Below are positions 22,601-33,876 of a DNA stretch of 64,000 bases, one piece after another; within the stretch, counting starts at the first letter, position 1, and each line of letters opens with the position of its first letter. The stretch spans positions 26,516,643 through 26,580,642 of the forward strand of contig CM028883.1 in the NCBI GenBank assembly GCA_016801885.1, given 5' to 3'. Both the position numbers and the translations under genes were made by a program. Below the pieces are notes generated by a model that made no database searches, was not told the DNA's origin, and saw only the letters and a program-made list of their open reading frames with translations. Source of the stretch: Toxotes chatareus. Its lineage: Eukaryota > Chordata > Actinopteri > Toxotidae.

Positions 22601-25600
22601 AGCTCAGAATCTTACTGACCCTAATTTGAAACCATACAAACAAACTATGAAGGAAATCTACCAGGAGTTCCTTCATAGTTCCTTGTGAACTATGACGATA
22701 TGTGTATGTGCTGTATTAACAGAAAAGTTAATAGTCTGACATTTTGGGAATGGTATTTAATCCATCCAAGAGTCAGTTGGGTTTTGCTGAGCGCAGAGTT
22801 TGGACAGAGCTCAGAGCCACACTGAGGACTGGACTTCAGAGGCTGTGAGCAATCACTGCATCTTAAAAGGTCAAAAGTCCAGCCAAAATAACTGTGTTAA
22901 GATACCACAGTTTTGTTTTTTTTTTCCCTTGTGGGTCTGGTCAAAAAAAAAAAAGCTTCAGTGCCTAACGTTCATTCACATGATGTGGATGTTACCGTAT
23001 TTACCACTTTCTGATTTTTAAATAATGTGTTTGTCAGCATCCATGATTCTACGCTACAATTAAATGTTAAATTAAATAGCTCCTAATTAAATATTAATAC
23101 AGTAAATGTACACATATGTTTTTAACTCCAACACAACCATCTCTGCCTCATTCAGTCATTCAGCTCCAGCTGAACTGCAGATTATTCAGTGTGTAAATCG
23201 CACTTGGTTACACTGGGAACCCCAATCTTGATGGTGTAAACATATGATTTTCTTTTTCCGTCACTATATATACTGATGATATGAAGGTGGGATAACTGCT
23301 CCTTATAACCACAGTGTCTTATTTCTGGACCTGATTTTTTTTTTTCTCCTTATCTTAAACAACCTGCAGACTTTGTTTTATTGGAGATAGGAAAGTATTT
23401 TCCCTGCTCTCTGAGAATCTAAACCCATCCCAGATCTACTGAGATGAGATTGATATTGATTAATCATCTCTCTCTAAAAAAGTCAGAGACGTCTTTTCAT
23501 ACACCACTGAACACAGTGCAGTAGAGTCCTGTGTCAGTATGTTCAGTTGATGTTTGACACTAAAAAAGATGTAAAAGCCAAACAAACCATCTGCACAACT
23601 GCCTCAAAAACATGGAAACTCTAAAGACGTTGGAAAACTGTTTCTACCCCAAATACAAATGTATCTGTATTTGTCTAATGACAATACATGTAGACGTGCA
23701 CTGGTAACAGTGATAGATACTGACTACTGTCCCTACACATGTGAACCCACATGGTTAAGACACAGAAGGAGGTGAGGTTATTTATTGCTGTAGTGGTGAC
23801 GCAGAATTACTTTTAAATTTCTGTTGAAAAATAAAACTCACAGCCATTTTTCAGCTAATTCCACAGCGTCCCTTTTCCTTCTCTGTGTTCAATTGACACG
23901 TTTCCAGCCTCACGGCTACAGCAGACGTCTCAAACAGTTAATGTGGATGGATCTCTTTGGAAGCTTTTGAGAGCTGACCAAAACGACTCATTTTTCACAC
24001 TGAAGGAGATTTATAGATTGTCACCTCAGCGTTTTTCCTCCACGTTCCCGCTCCTCTTCAATTGCTCATTGCGGACCAGACACCAGATGGGGGGAAAAAA
24101 CAAAACAACCAGGAGCCGTTTTGTCAAACGTCACAACTGCCATTTCCAGAACAAATGAGGGCTTCAGGTGTGTTATCAAACAGGAAATACACAACCCACC
24201 ATGACTTTTTTTTTTTTTTTTAGTAATGCTACAGATCAGAGGAGCGGGAGGGGACGGTAATAAAGCTTGAAATCCTGGTGCTGTTACTCAGGAACAAACA
24301 GTTGCTGATATGCCTTCAGGCTGCCCTTGGGGGTGGGGGTGGGCATGTCAAACAAGGCCGCTGGAATCACTTCACAAAGCCTGAGCTGCTGTCACTCACA
24401 CCCTGCTGTTCATGTATCTGGAGCACAGCACTGTCTTTCTAATCTGTGACACAAGAAACTGTCTTTACCCTGTTGCTCGTCTGGTCTCAGCTTCTTCTAA
24501 CGAATGTTCTTTTTTAAAGAAAAGTTTGGCATTTTAAGGAAAATATACTTGTCGGCCATCTAAGAGTTGGAGCATCAGCATCATATATCATAAAAACTAA
24601 GCTGCCTGATTATGAATAAACCATGTCTGTATTTTCAGCTCATTTCTATCAAGATCTCCATCCACACAAATGGCCAAACAATGTCTACATCTCTTCTTCC
24701 TCTTTCAAACCTGTGCATCGCAGCCAGCACACAGTTATCAGTGGTTCCTCTGCTGAGTCTCAGCAGATTAAATCTGTCCTCCACTTGCTTTCAATCATCA
24801 TCTGCTCTGTTTTAGAACAGCTGAAGCTCACAGTTCTTTAGTTCTCTCCCTGATTACTATTTTTTTCCAAAAAAATTTAAAGCCACCTGCTCATTAATCA
24901 TATTCATCATCTGATATTTCCCTTTGATTTTAATGACAGTCATTTTTCTAACTAAACTAATTTCTAATGTCTGTATAACAAATGTTGCTTTATGTGGTTA
25001 TTAGACTAACTGATCATATCATGAAGAAAGTCATACACTGCCTTTCAAACACAATAAGCAGAGATTAGGAAGAGACACAAACACTGCCCAGACTTCAGTA
25101 ATACAGTCCTGCCATTTTGTAGAAAATAACACACCCTCCTGATCTCATTCCACTCCAGTGTCTGAAGACAGGGGCTCATTCAGAAGACATCCTGTACTGT
25201 ATGGTCTCATGCAAGATTGACGGTATAAGTCGTATCAGCTGAGGGCAAACGGTGGATTAGATTTCACAACATACAAACGCTAATGAATCACTAACTGATT
25301 GATCATGGCATCAAATCAAATCCTACTTATTTATGAAGCACATACCTTTGATGCTAACAGAAATAAAAAAATTCACAGAATCTCATTCATCAGTGTCCAT
25401 TTCTACACGTGTATAAAATCCATAATGCAGTCTGCAAGTAAAACAGCTTTTGGAAGCTGTGTTTTATTTGTTCATTATGACATTTCTGCCTTGGTCAGGG
25501 GGGTATAACGATTTCTTTATAACAGTGTACGCTCACTGTTAAGTTCATGTTCTGCTTTTGACTTTATTTCTACTTCAGGCTTAGAACTATGTATCTAAAG

Positions 25601-27880
25601 CTGTGGTATTCTCAGTGCTCAGGTTGAAGTTTTGGGTAAATAAAACCTCTAATTCTGTATTTTGTGTCTCTTGTGTCTACCTGCTTGTCCTCACACAGAC
25701 TTATGTTATGCAACATCTCTTCCTAGCCAGGGAGACTGTTCCTCTCCCTTTGATGGACACCGAGGCTGAGGCTTGTAGCAAATATGAGTGTGCGTGAGAG
25801 GAGCATTGTGGGGTTTTGCTGTTCCCTGACAAGGCTTATTGCTTTGACAAGTCTCTGTCTCTGAGGTCCCAGGCTTTCTGACTGCTTTAACCCTGTGATC
25901 CGGAAAAGCAGCTGTTCCTCTGGCTGACAGTCCCTGCACATCTCGGAGAGAAAAAGAAAGACAAAGAGGCGGGAGGCGAGCGATGTGATGTCCTTATCTA
26001 AAAGCTCAGCACCCTTCTTGGAAGCATTTACCACAAATATTGATTTCTGCCCCCCTTCCCTCTTCCCGTCCCCATCCTTGACTCTTTTGTTTAATCATAT
26101 CAGATTCTGAGGCCTGTTCAACATTGATAGAATTGATTGCCTGAGACAAAGCTGCCAATTTCTATCTGAAGCATTTTCTTTTTTAGATCCAATGTTGGTA
26201 TGTTAGAGCCCTTGAGTTTAAATTGATCTGACAGAATCAATGTACTTTTGAGGACAAATCTGAAAGGAAAATACTTTGATTAGCTCTGACTTGAGATTGC
26301 AGTGGTTTCACAGTGACTGACTACCTTAATATGACGGCTCATTGGGTTTTTAATTTTTTTTTTTTCAGCCTTGCTGTTTGTCATGAAAAAGCAATTTATG
26401 AATTTGCCTGTCAAATGTCCATTTGTTTTTCCCTTGCAATTTACTTCATTTCTGGCAAGTGTCAGAAATGGCCAAAACATGTTTTCTTGCAAAGAGTTCT
26501 AACCAGTTCTCAGTTGGCAAAAGATGTGGTATGTAATGTTGAGTCAGCTTTGTTGAATGGGGTGAAAATCAAATAAATTTCCTTACCTACAGGTCCCTTT
26601 ACACTCTGCTTTTTTTGGACTTGTCCTTGGTGAAAGTCTGATATGAACTGATGTTGAGCACACGGCTGAGGTGACTCTGTCAATGCCAGCTTTGAATTAC
26701 ATTTAATCTTTAATCTTTGATTTTTTCTGTTTTGAGACATGGCAGCAGAGGGATGGTGGATCTGCCTGCATTCCTTGTTGATGTTTGGTCTTGTTTACGA
26801 GTGAAAGTAAACTTTAGCATAAGATCGACTGGTGGACTGGTGAAGCCACTGCCCGGAGGGGTGGGGCTGATTTTCTTTGGCGACTGCGGGTAAATCGGTA
26901 TCTGTGTTTATGTCGTCTGATATGTGATGAGGAATAAAAGCAATGGACAGTCAAAAACAGGTGCCTGAGTTATTTTATCACCTGTGTTGCTAGTGCATAG
27001 TCTGACCACCACAGAGCACTGTGACTCCACTCTTGGCAGCACACTAATCCCCTGTGAGGTCACAATAATAGAACAGAGATGGTGTTTGTGGATCTGTATC
27101 TTCATGGTAAGGTGCTGATTTGCATGTATAATACATTATTTGAACGATAATAAACCACACCCTCTCCATTTCTCCTTATGTATAACATAAACAAGCCTAC
27201 AAGTCTTGTCAGCTGTGCCTGAGCAGTAAACCAGTATAGTCTTCTCGTGAACACATATATATGTACTGGATCATTGTGGAGAGCACACGTCCTGCACCGC
27301 CAAAATCAAAACCATGACAGAGAATAGTGTGGACTTGCGAGCGCTACTACAAACCCCAGAGACAGATGGACACTTATACTGTGGTGAGGACATAACCCTT
27401 TAGATCCTCTACAACCCCCTCTCTCACAGCTACATAGACTCAAATGTAAATACACTCAACCTCTCTCACTCTTTCCAGACAAATCACACACAAAGTTACA
27501 CACTTAATCCCCCCCCCACCCCCCAATTCCAATCCATTATGGACACACAAATTGCTGCATCTTGGTCATCGTTGAACTCTATCGATCATGTTATGCACCA
27601 CACTTGCATCTTGCTTTAATTTCTGCTTTTTTTTTTTTTTTTTTAAATATTTTGCGCACTCCGTTATTCTATTTCCATTTTTATGTCTGCTAGTCCTGTT
27701 GTGCCATGATCCCCATATCAACATACCACATTATCAACCACACAAGCATGCACACACACACACAAACAAATACATACACATGTCAGCATTAATGTACTGT
27801 TTTGTCATCACTCATGTTTTGTTGTGTGGAATATCTTTAGAATTTGCTCTCAGGCAAAAGAAAATTTAGAGTCATTTGGC
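22601..27880. other. Non-coding DNA
   Basis: No exon or intact mobile element is seen. The stretch contains a 13-bp inverted repeat (22643-22655 with 22668-22680), two fragments of the repeat described at 6151-6325 (22730-22760 and 24521-24600), homopolymers at about 24206-24220 and 27627-27644, and a C-rich tract at about 27509-27525. Confidence 0.45.
22643..22680. repeat. 13-bp perfect inverted repeat
   Basis: AACTATGAAGGAA and TTCCTTCATAGTT are separated by a 12-nt loop. It could fold as a small hairpin; nothing else supports a function. Confidence 0.7.
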
Positions 27881-27884
27881 TGAA

Positions 27885-28070
27885 CTGTGAGCAGATACAG
27901 GCCTTCTACAAGAAACACATCTATCAGACCCAGGGGCGTTTGAAGCTACTGGAAAGATCAGAGGTTAAGTCAAGTTTGCCTGGGGCTTGTCTTTTTTTGC
28001 TGAAGAGAGACCAGAACTGGTAGTTTGGGGAGGTTGTACTCTATCTACCTTTTTAATAAATAAATATGAT
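27885..28070 (+). pseudogene. Possible LINE (L1-type) endonuclease fragment
   Basis: In one plus frame the sequence reads GLLQETHLSDPGAF. The motif LLQETHLS is characteristic of the apurinic-type endonuclease of L1-like LINEs. A stop follows shortly and nothing else of the domain is clear, so this rests on a single motif. Confidence 0.3.
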
Positions 28071-29214
28071 CATGCACACACATTCAAAGATCATCGTGCT
28101 ACTTATCTTTTGTATTGATTTATGCACTGCTCACCTTTTCTCTTCTTAAATGTGTTGCAGTTTGCCTCAGTCTCTGTCCCCCTCGTGGCTGCTGTTGGCC
28201 CTGATGGTGAAAAAGTACAAACATGGTTACATTAATCTGCTCTCATCACTCTTTTGCTCCTTTTTTTTAATTATTGAGAATGTTTTCTGATTCAGATTCC
28301 GTTTCATTTTCATGTACTTTTCTGGTTTCCATATCTCCCTTTTTCTCACCTTGTCTTTTGTTCAGTCACTATTCATCTTCTGTTTGTTCTCCTCTCTTTA
28401 CAATTAAGAAAAGTAGAAGAAGACAAACGGGAGGATAGTGACCTTGTCCAATCCATCCAGTGTGGGTGAATGACCAGTTCAGGATCAATAATGCTGAGGC
28501 AGTCCCTTTTTACTGAAAGAGATGCCTACCGCACCTTAGCCATGCATGTAGACGACGCAGTGCACTGACTCATTTTTCTTAGCTGCAGCTACTAACTGGT
28601 GCTGTCAAAGCAAAGACTGCACTCAAGCTTGGGAACACGTCTGAGTCAAGCACAGCACATGTCAGGAATTGTGCCCTCTTTCCTTTTCTTTGCAGGGAAC
28701 TGCCTCCATGATCGCTCCTTTACTTAGTTTTATGTTGTAATGTGATGCAGTAAGATCCAGAAAGTCCACTGATGGGTTACAGGTTTGAATGCCCTTCATA
28801 CACTCAGTCGCTACACCAGAAAATGTGGAGTTCAGTTTGTTTAATGTCACAGTCATGTATCACTGAAAAACCTGGAAAGTTTGAACTGCAATCCAACTGC
28901 CATAGATGTTTCGATGCCTTCCAGGCACCTCAAGACAACACCAAGATTTTTCAAGCAGAACCTTCACTGAATTGAGCTGGTATGCACAGTTTGTCTTGGA
29001 TAGCTGGACAAGCTGGAAATTTCTGATGATTCACAAGGGGAACAATGAAGAGGCAATATACACTCTCCAAAGTTTCAAAAAAATTCTGTTGCCTCTGGTA
29101 TAGTCCTGTAAGTGTGGCACAGCACCAAATTTAGCTCATAGGCATAGCAGGAAGCATAGACTGCTTGTGGATGTTTGTCACAGAAGTGAGCTTCAACACC
29201 TCCAACTTCCCGAC
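28071..29214. other. Non-coding DNA, nothing recognised
   Basis: No splice-bordered exon, repeat array or transposon hallmark was found. Reading frames at 28772-29103 are short and unsupported. Confidence 0.4.
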
Positions 29215-29219
29215 TCAGC
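29215..29219. repeat. Left target-site duplication of the solo LTR
   Basis: TCAGC, identical to 29810-29814. Confidence 0.9.
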
Positions 29220-29809
29220 TGTCACGACTATGGGAGCAAGGACTAGGACCCAAACGCAAAAACCCTCAAGACAGGCAGAAAGGTAGAACTAGAAGTCTTT
29301 TAATTAACCAAAAATCACTGGAAGACTCCAGGGCCAAGAATCAACACTCAAATAACCAAAAAATACAAAAGTCCTTACTTGAAAACAGGAAACCAATGTA
29401 AGTCCATGAGGTGGGGAATAAACGCAAGGCACAGGTACGGGATCAAACACGGGGAAGACACAGACTCAGGTACAGACTTGGGTATCGAGACAAGCATGGA
29501 ACACAGCAGGAGACAAAACGTACGACGACGGCATGAGACAAAAGCATGGAACATGGCATGAGACGAAAACGAACTGACAAGAACACAGGGAAACGACGAG
29601 ACTTAAATACACAAGGTAAGGGGCAACAGGTGAAACCAATTAGGGCGGGGCAGACAATCACAAAGGAGGGAAACAAGACAAAGACAGGAAGTAGAACAAG
29701 ACAAGATACACAAGGGCAGTGATTTCAAAATAAAACAGGAACTATAAACAAAACTTAACAAACTAAACAAGAGTTCAAAACAAAACCAAAGAGTTCCAAA
29801 AACATGACA
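29220..29809 (-). mobile_element. Solo LTR of a Gypsy-type retrotransposon
   Basis: Read on the minus strand, this 590-bp segment begins TGTCATGTTTTTGG and ends CATAGTCGTGACA. It therefore has the TG...CA ends and the short terminal inverted repeat (TGTCA/TGACA) of an LTR. It is flanked on both sides by the same 5-bp target duplication, TCAGC (29215-29219 and 29810-29814). Internal landmarks are a TATA-like GTATTTAAGTC about two fifths of the way in and an AATTAAAAG polyadenylation-like signal near the end, followed by TTTGCGTTTGGGTCC, a phrase common in fish Gypsy LTRs. No internal coding region is present, so this is a solo LTR left by recombination between two LTRs. Confidence 0.92.
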
Positions 29810-29814
29810 TCAGC
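29810..29814. repeat. Right target-site duplication of the solo LTR
   Basis: TCAGC, identical to 29215-29219. Confidence 0.9.
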
Positions 29815-29860
29815 ACAGCAGCTCTATCATTGATTTGAGCCACATGTACCAAGTATTTAA

Positions 29861-30509
29861 CCCTTGTGTGGTGTTCATATTTTTGTTACTCAGCCAGTGT
29901 TCGTGGGTCTGGTGGACCCGCTGCATTTTTGAGTTTTTAATTCAACACAACCAAACAATTTCATGTTAAAATACGCAACAGATGTTTGCTACATCTCAGT
30001 TACAAGCAAAATAAGGGGGGGTTGAACCCCACTCCCACCGGCACTGCCACCCATGGGCCCACCACCCGTGGGAGGTGCCGTAGGACTTCGGTGCATTGTG
30101 GACTGGGCGGGAGATGGTATATACTGCCTAAAGGGGCAGCGACCCCTAAATAACTGCTCATCAGTGGTGAGCATTAGGCTGGTGGAGGGGGTGCACCCAC
30201 TTGTCCCACGCTGTCTACCCAAGCTAGCTGCCATTAGGCAGCGGCTTGGACACAAAACTCTCACACACACAGGAGGAGGACAGAGTGAAGGTACTGCAAT
30301 TTCCACACTTTCATTAGCTCCGGGTCCAGCGGACCTAAACATCCTGTACGTAATATAAATGTGTAGGGGGAGTGTACAATGTGTGGTGATTGAAAATGTG
30401 TTCTGATATATGTTCTTCACAGAAAATGAGCCAAGGCCAATGAGGCCAATCTCAGTTTGAAAAAATCATATCATTTTTCTTTTGAACAGACCCAAACACC
30501 ACACAAGGG
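29861..30509. mobile_element. piggyBac-type non-autonomous transposon (MITE)
   Basis: The 649-bp segment is bounded by TTAA on both sides (29857-29860 and 30510-30513), the target site used by piggyBac transposases. Its ends are perfect 15-bp inverted repeats, CCCTTGTGTGGTGTT at 29861-29875 and its complement at 30495-30509. A second, subterminal theme is a 'GGGTCTGGTGGACCC' palindrome near the left end, with relatives inside (CCGGGTCCAGCGGACC at about 30319-30334). There is no transposase. Two overlapping frames inside (30053-30358 plus, 29989-30420 minus) face each other and look like by-products of the GC-rich palindromic interior. Movement would have needed a transposase supplied by another copy. 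Confidence 0.92.
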
Positions 30510-31431
30510 TTAAGCCCATTGGATTCAAGCACATCTTTACTTGCACCTGTGATTGAAATGGCATCAAAATGGCATCAAAATCACTAAGGTTAGATAGTTC
30601 AAGGAAGTGCTCTTTCACTATGCCATCGCTACTGAAAACATATACAAACAGCAAGCTAATTTATATGGTCACCCCTCACCTTTTCCTCATTCAGTGATTC
30701 TGGTTGTCACTTCAGCCACACAACACTTCGTCATCTCATTTTGTGAGGATGGACAGAGAGAGGTGCCACTGGAGGGAGGTTTGTTGCTTTGGAGAAAGGG
30801 TTTCGTAATGGCCACGGAAAGAAAGGCTTTATTTTCCTCAGAAGGTAGTGGTAGCAACAACATGGCTCAATAATTTCCACGAAATGGGCCACATTCATTT
30901 GGTCAATGACCCTGCCCTGCGTCAAACCGGCCTGGTAAATTCTCCATGGCATTGAGGCTTTGTGTCGTGTACTTGCTTCGTGCTCTCTAAAACTATCCAA
31001 AGCTCACTGCAAGTTTGAAAATCTTTCTTTATTAGTCAGACCATCTCTGTTCCTCAGTCATCTGCCTCACTGCAGCCTGTGTCAATCTCCTCGAATGACC
31101 TGCCTGAAAAATCTGCTATGTAAAAATTAGGATTTGACACACACTGATGTGATTATTATTTGAGACATCCACAGTTGTTATCAACACCCATATAATGTCC
31201 ACAGAGACTGAGGCATGTCACCATTGCCCATTAAATATCATTACTACACTTTATCATTAGATCATTATTTAATAATAATATATCATTTCTCACATTTCTT
31301 CTCTTTAGGACAACAAAGACACAAATTCTAAGCTACATTATTACATTACAGTATCTAAAATGCCAGACGATATCCCATTTCACAAGATCTACATGATTGA
31401 ATGAATATCTTTTTCTTCAGTTTATCTCTCA

Positions 31432-31433
<2 letters not shown>

Positions 31434-31471
<38 letters not shown>
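31434..31471. repeat. (CA)n microsatellite, 19 units
   Basis: Uninterrupted CA repeat, among the longest pure dinucleotide tracts in the window. Confidence 0.97.
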
Positions 31472-31472
<1 letters not shown>

Positions 31473-31616
31473 GCTAACACAATCAAACACACCACATCAA
31501 CGCAGACCCGAGGGCGACAACAACATGCTGGAATCCCCCAAGAGGAGCTGGAAAACATCGCTGGAGAAGGGGACATCTGGACAGCCTCTACCAACCTGCT
31601 ACCACCGTTTTTTTTT

Positions 31617-31644
31617 TTTATTTATTTATTTATTTATTTATTTA
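31617..31644. repeat. (TTTA)n microsatellite after poly(T)
   Basis: Seven TTTA units follow a T run. Confidence 0.95.
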
Positions 31645-33820
31645 GTCAGGCATTCATTACACAATCAGATAGGAAACTGATTTTGGTTTGTGATCAAGAT
31701 GTTGTTACACCCTTCTCACACTGTGACATGAAATGAACCTGGCCACAATAACTCATGGTAACCTACTCACATTTACTTTCACCAGTTGACTAAAACAGGC
31801 CAAAGACCAGTGTTACTCATTACATGGCTGACAAGCCTCATGCAGCTTCCCAAGCTGTCAGTGGCAGCTTGTATGGCAGCAAATCATTATATCATAGTAC
31901 AGCCAATACTCGTAATTCCTAAAATAGTCAAAACAACTACAGTATTCATACACAAGTTGGCAGGAGAGGCTACAAACATGGGACCTACCCTAATTCACTG
32001 TGGTGTGGTCAGGTTTGATGGCCCTCTGCAGCACCACAAAAAGAAAATGTACTGTTGGAGGGGCAAACAATTGGCTAGTGTAGGGTAATTTAGGCTTATT
32101 TAAAAAATTACATATATCCAGTACAATGCACTATAAGCATGGAACCTATCTGGGCTTCTACGAAACGCCCAAATGTTGCTACTTCATTAGAATTGATAGA
32201 AACTGTCACCAACCTCACAATATTCACTCACGTATTGGCCATCATTGGTTTGGCTAAAACATAGTGCACAAAACAATAATGACAGATCAATTTCCAACCA
32301 AACAAAGTCACAAACAAGATGGAGAAAAATAAGGCAGGTGAGGAATATAAAGAGTCAGAGAACACGTAGCAGCTGAAAGTCAAAATGAAGATGTTGCAGC
32401 ACGTAGACTGCAGGATATAAAAAAAAAAATGGAAAGATATAATCAAAAAAAAAAAAAAAGTAAAAATAGTTTGATGTACAAAATGTGCAATTTCCCAGAC
32501 GGAGCTGGTGGAGATCCACACAGACACTGCTACAGCACCTAATGCAACATCAGTGTTTTAAGGTAGTGTATAAGCTTCCACACACATTTGTGTGGTGACA
32601 TTGTGGTGAGCTATAGGTGAGTTGTCTGCTTCCTCTCACCATGTTTTACAAAGTAATACTTATTTTTATTCCATGTTTCTCCTTATCTGTACAACTTCCA
32701 GTGCACAGTTCAGGCTGACGCAAAGAATCAGTGTGAATCTTTGGTTGCAGAAAGGTCTTAAGGTCTGGACTGGATTTAGACACATGCTCATTAAACTCAG
32801 CATTAAAAAAAAAGCCAAACTAAAAGCAGCACTGTAGAGATTGTGTTCACCTCTTAAATATCACTGAAACAGATGCAGAACAACTGCTCGCTCGCTTCGT
32901 TCACTGCTGCTGTTATATAACAGAGACTGCAGTTAATGCTATTTCAGTATATTTTGTGGCTCAGCGGGTCACTCACTCTCAAAACTGTGCCTTCAATGTT
33001 TTCACAGAGCATTCTGACACCTGTCATTCCAGGAGCAAACATCTGGATTCATAGCTGATAGGCTACCCACATCAAAGTGCCTGGATTTAGCTGCCCCTCA
33101 ACACAAGCTTTCTTTTGTTAAACCTGCGGACTCACTGATTACGTGACTGGAGCTGAGGACACACCGGCACACATGCAGTATTATCCAGGATCCCACTACC
33201 GATTTATCAGGATGAGGATCACATTGTAACGTTTTCATGAAATGGAAGTAACCTGGTTACTCATGTGTAATTCCTACATAGTGTTGAGAACAAATGAAGC
33301 ACAGAGTTGGAAAAGCAGATGAATGACAGGTTATGTAAGAGTCACTCCTCAGCAGGGTGTCCTTCTACAGTCTGTCTGTAGTCTCCTCTCAGTATCCGCT
33401 GTTAAGTGCAGTGTGAGGTTTTTTTTTTTTTTGTTAGCAGTGTAAGGGGCGTACTGAACGTCAGTGACAGACTTTAAAAAGTAGAGCAGGAGCAATTACA
33501 AAATATTTCTTCCTTCTCTTTCCTCCCTCTCACACAAGCTGGTGGTGCCCCAGATCAGACCTTCTTGGAGGCCTGTGGCTGAAGCCAGCCCTGCCTCACA
33601 CCACATCACAGGGGGCTCTAAACATGGCTGCCTCGGGCTGGATGTGTCTTAAGTGTTTGGCCTTCCCATTCAGCGGACGTACGGGATGGGCTACTCAGGC
33701 TTTGCCGCCTCCCGGAGAGAGTCACCAGGCTCAGCTGGTCGTGTCAGCCCTGTCTGCTGTCCGTGCCGTGTGATCCTGGGCACCAGCAGCCATGAGCAGC
33801 ACTGTCAGCGCAGAGCTCAC

Positions 33821-33876
33821 CCGGCAGCTCCCGCTGCTCACCAACTCTTTCCTGGCATTCATTAGATGGCCTCATG
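33821..33876 (-). CDS. Weak candidate exon in a GC-rich block
   Basis: On the minus strand an excellent acceptor (GTCTCCCCTTTCTCCGCCCAG) is followed by 56 nt ending at CTGCCGG|GTGAGCTC. A second good donor lies inside, at GAGTTG|GTGAGC. Only one frame is open: it needs two incoming bases and reads MRPSNECQERVGEQRELP after the first codon. Its phase fits neither the exon at 41444-41528 in its preferred frame nor the one at 5887-5991, so it cannot join them directly. It lies in a GC-rich patch (33540-33890) unlike its surroundings. It may be an exon of this or a non-coding transcript, or chance splice-like sequence in a conserved block. Confidence 0.3.

Larger units (their letters stand above)
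30514..33420. other. Non-coding DNA with (CA)n and (TTTA)n
   Basis: No exon or transposon is accepted. It contains a long (CA)n at 31434-31471, a (TTTA)n at 31617-31644 and poly(A) tracts at about 32421-32459. Opposing frames at 30607-31000 have no recognisable homology. Confidence 0.45.

Noticed and set aside
29989..30420. Overlapping opposite-strand frames of 143 and 101 codons inside the piggyBac MITE
   Set aside because: They cover the same GC-rich palindromic DNA, resemble no transposase and are explained by lack of stops in GC-rich sequence.
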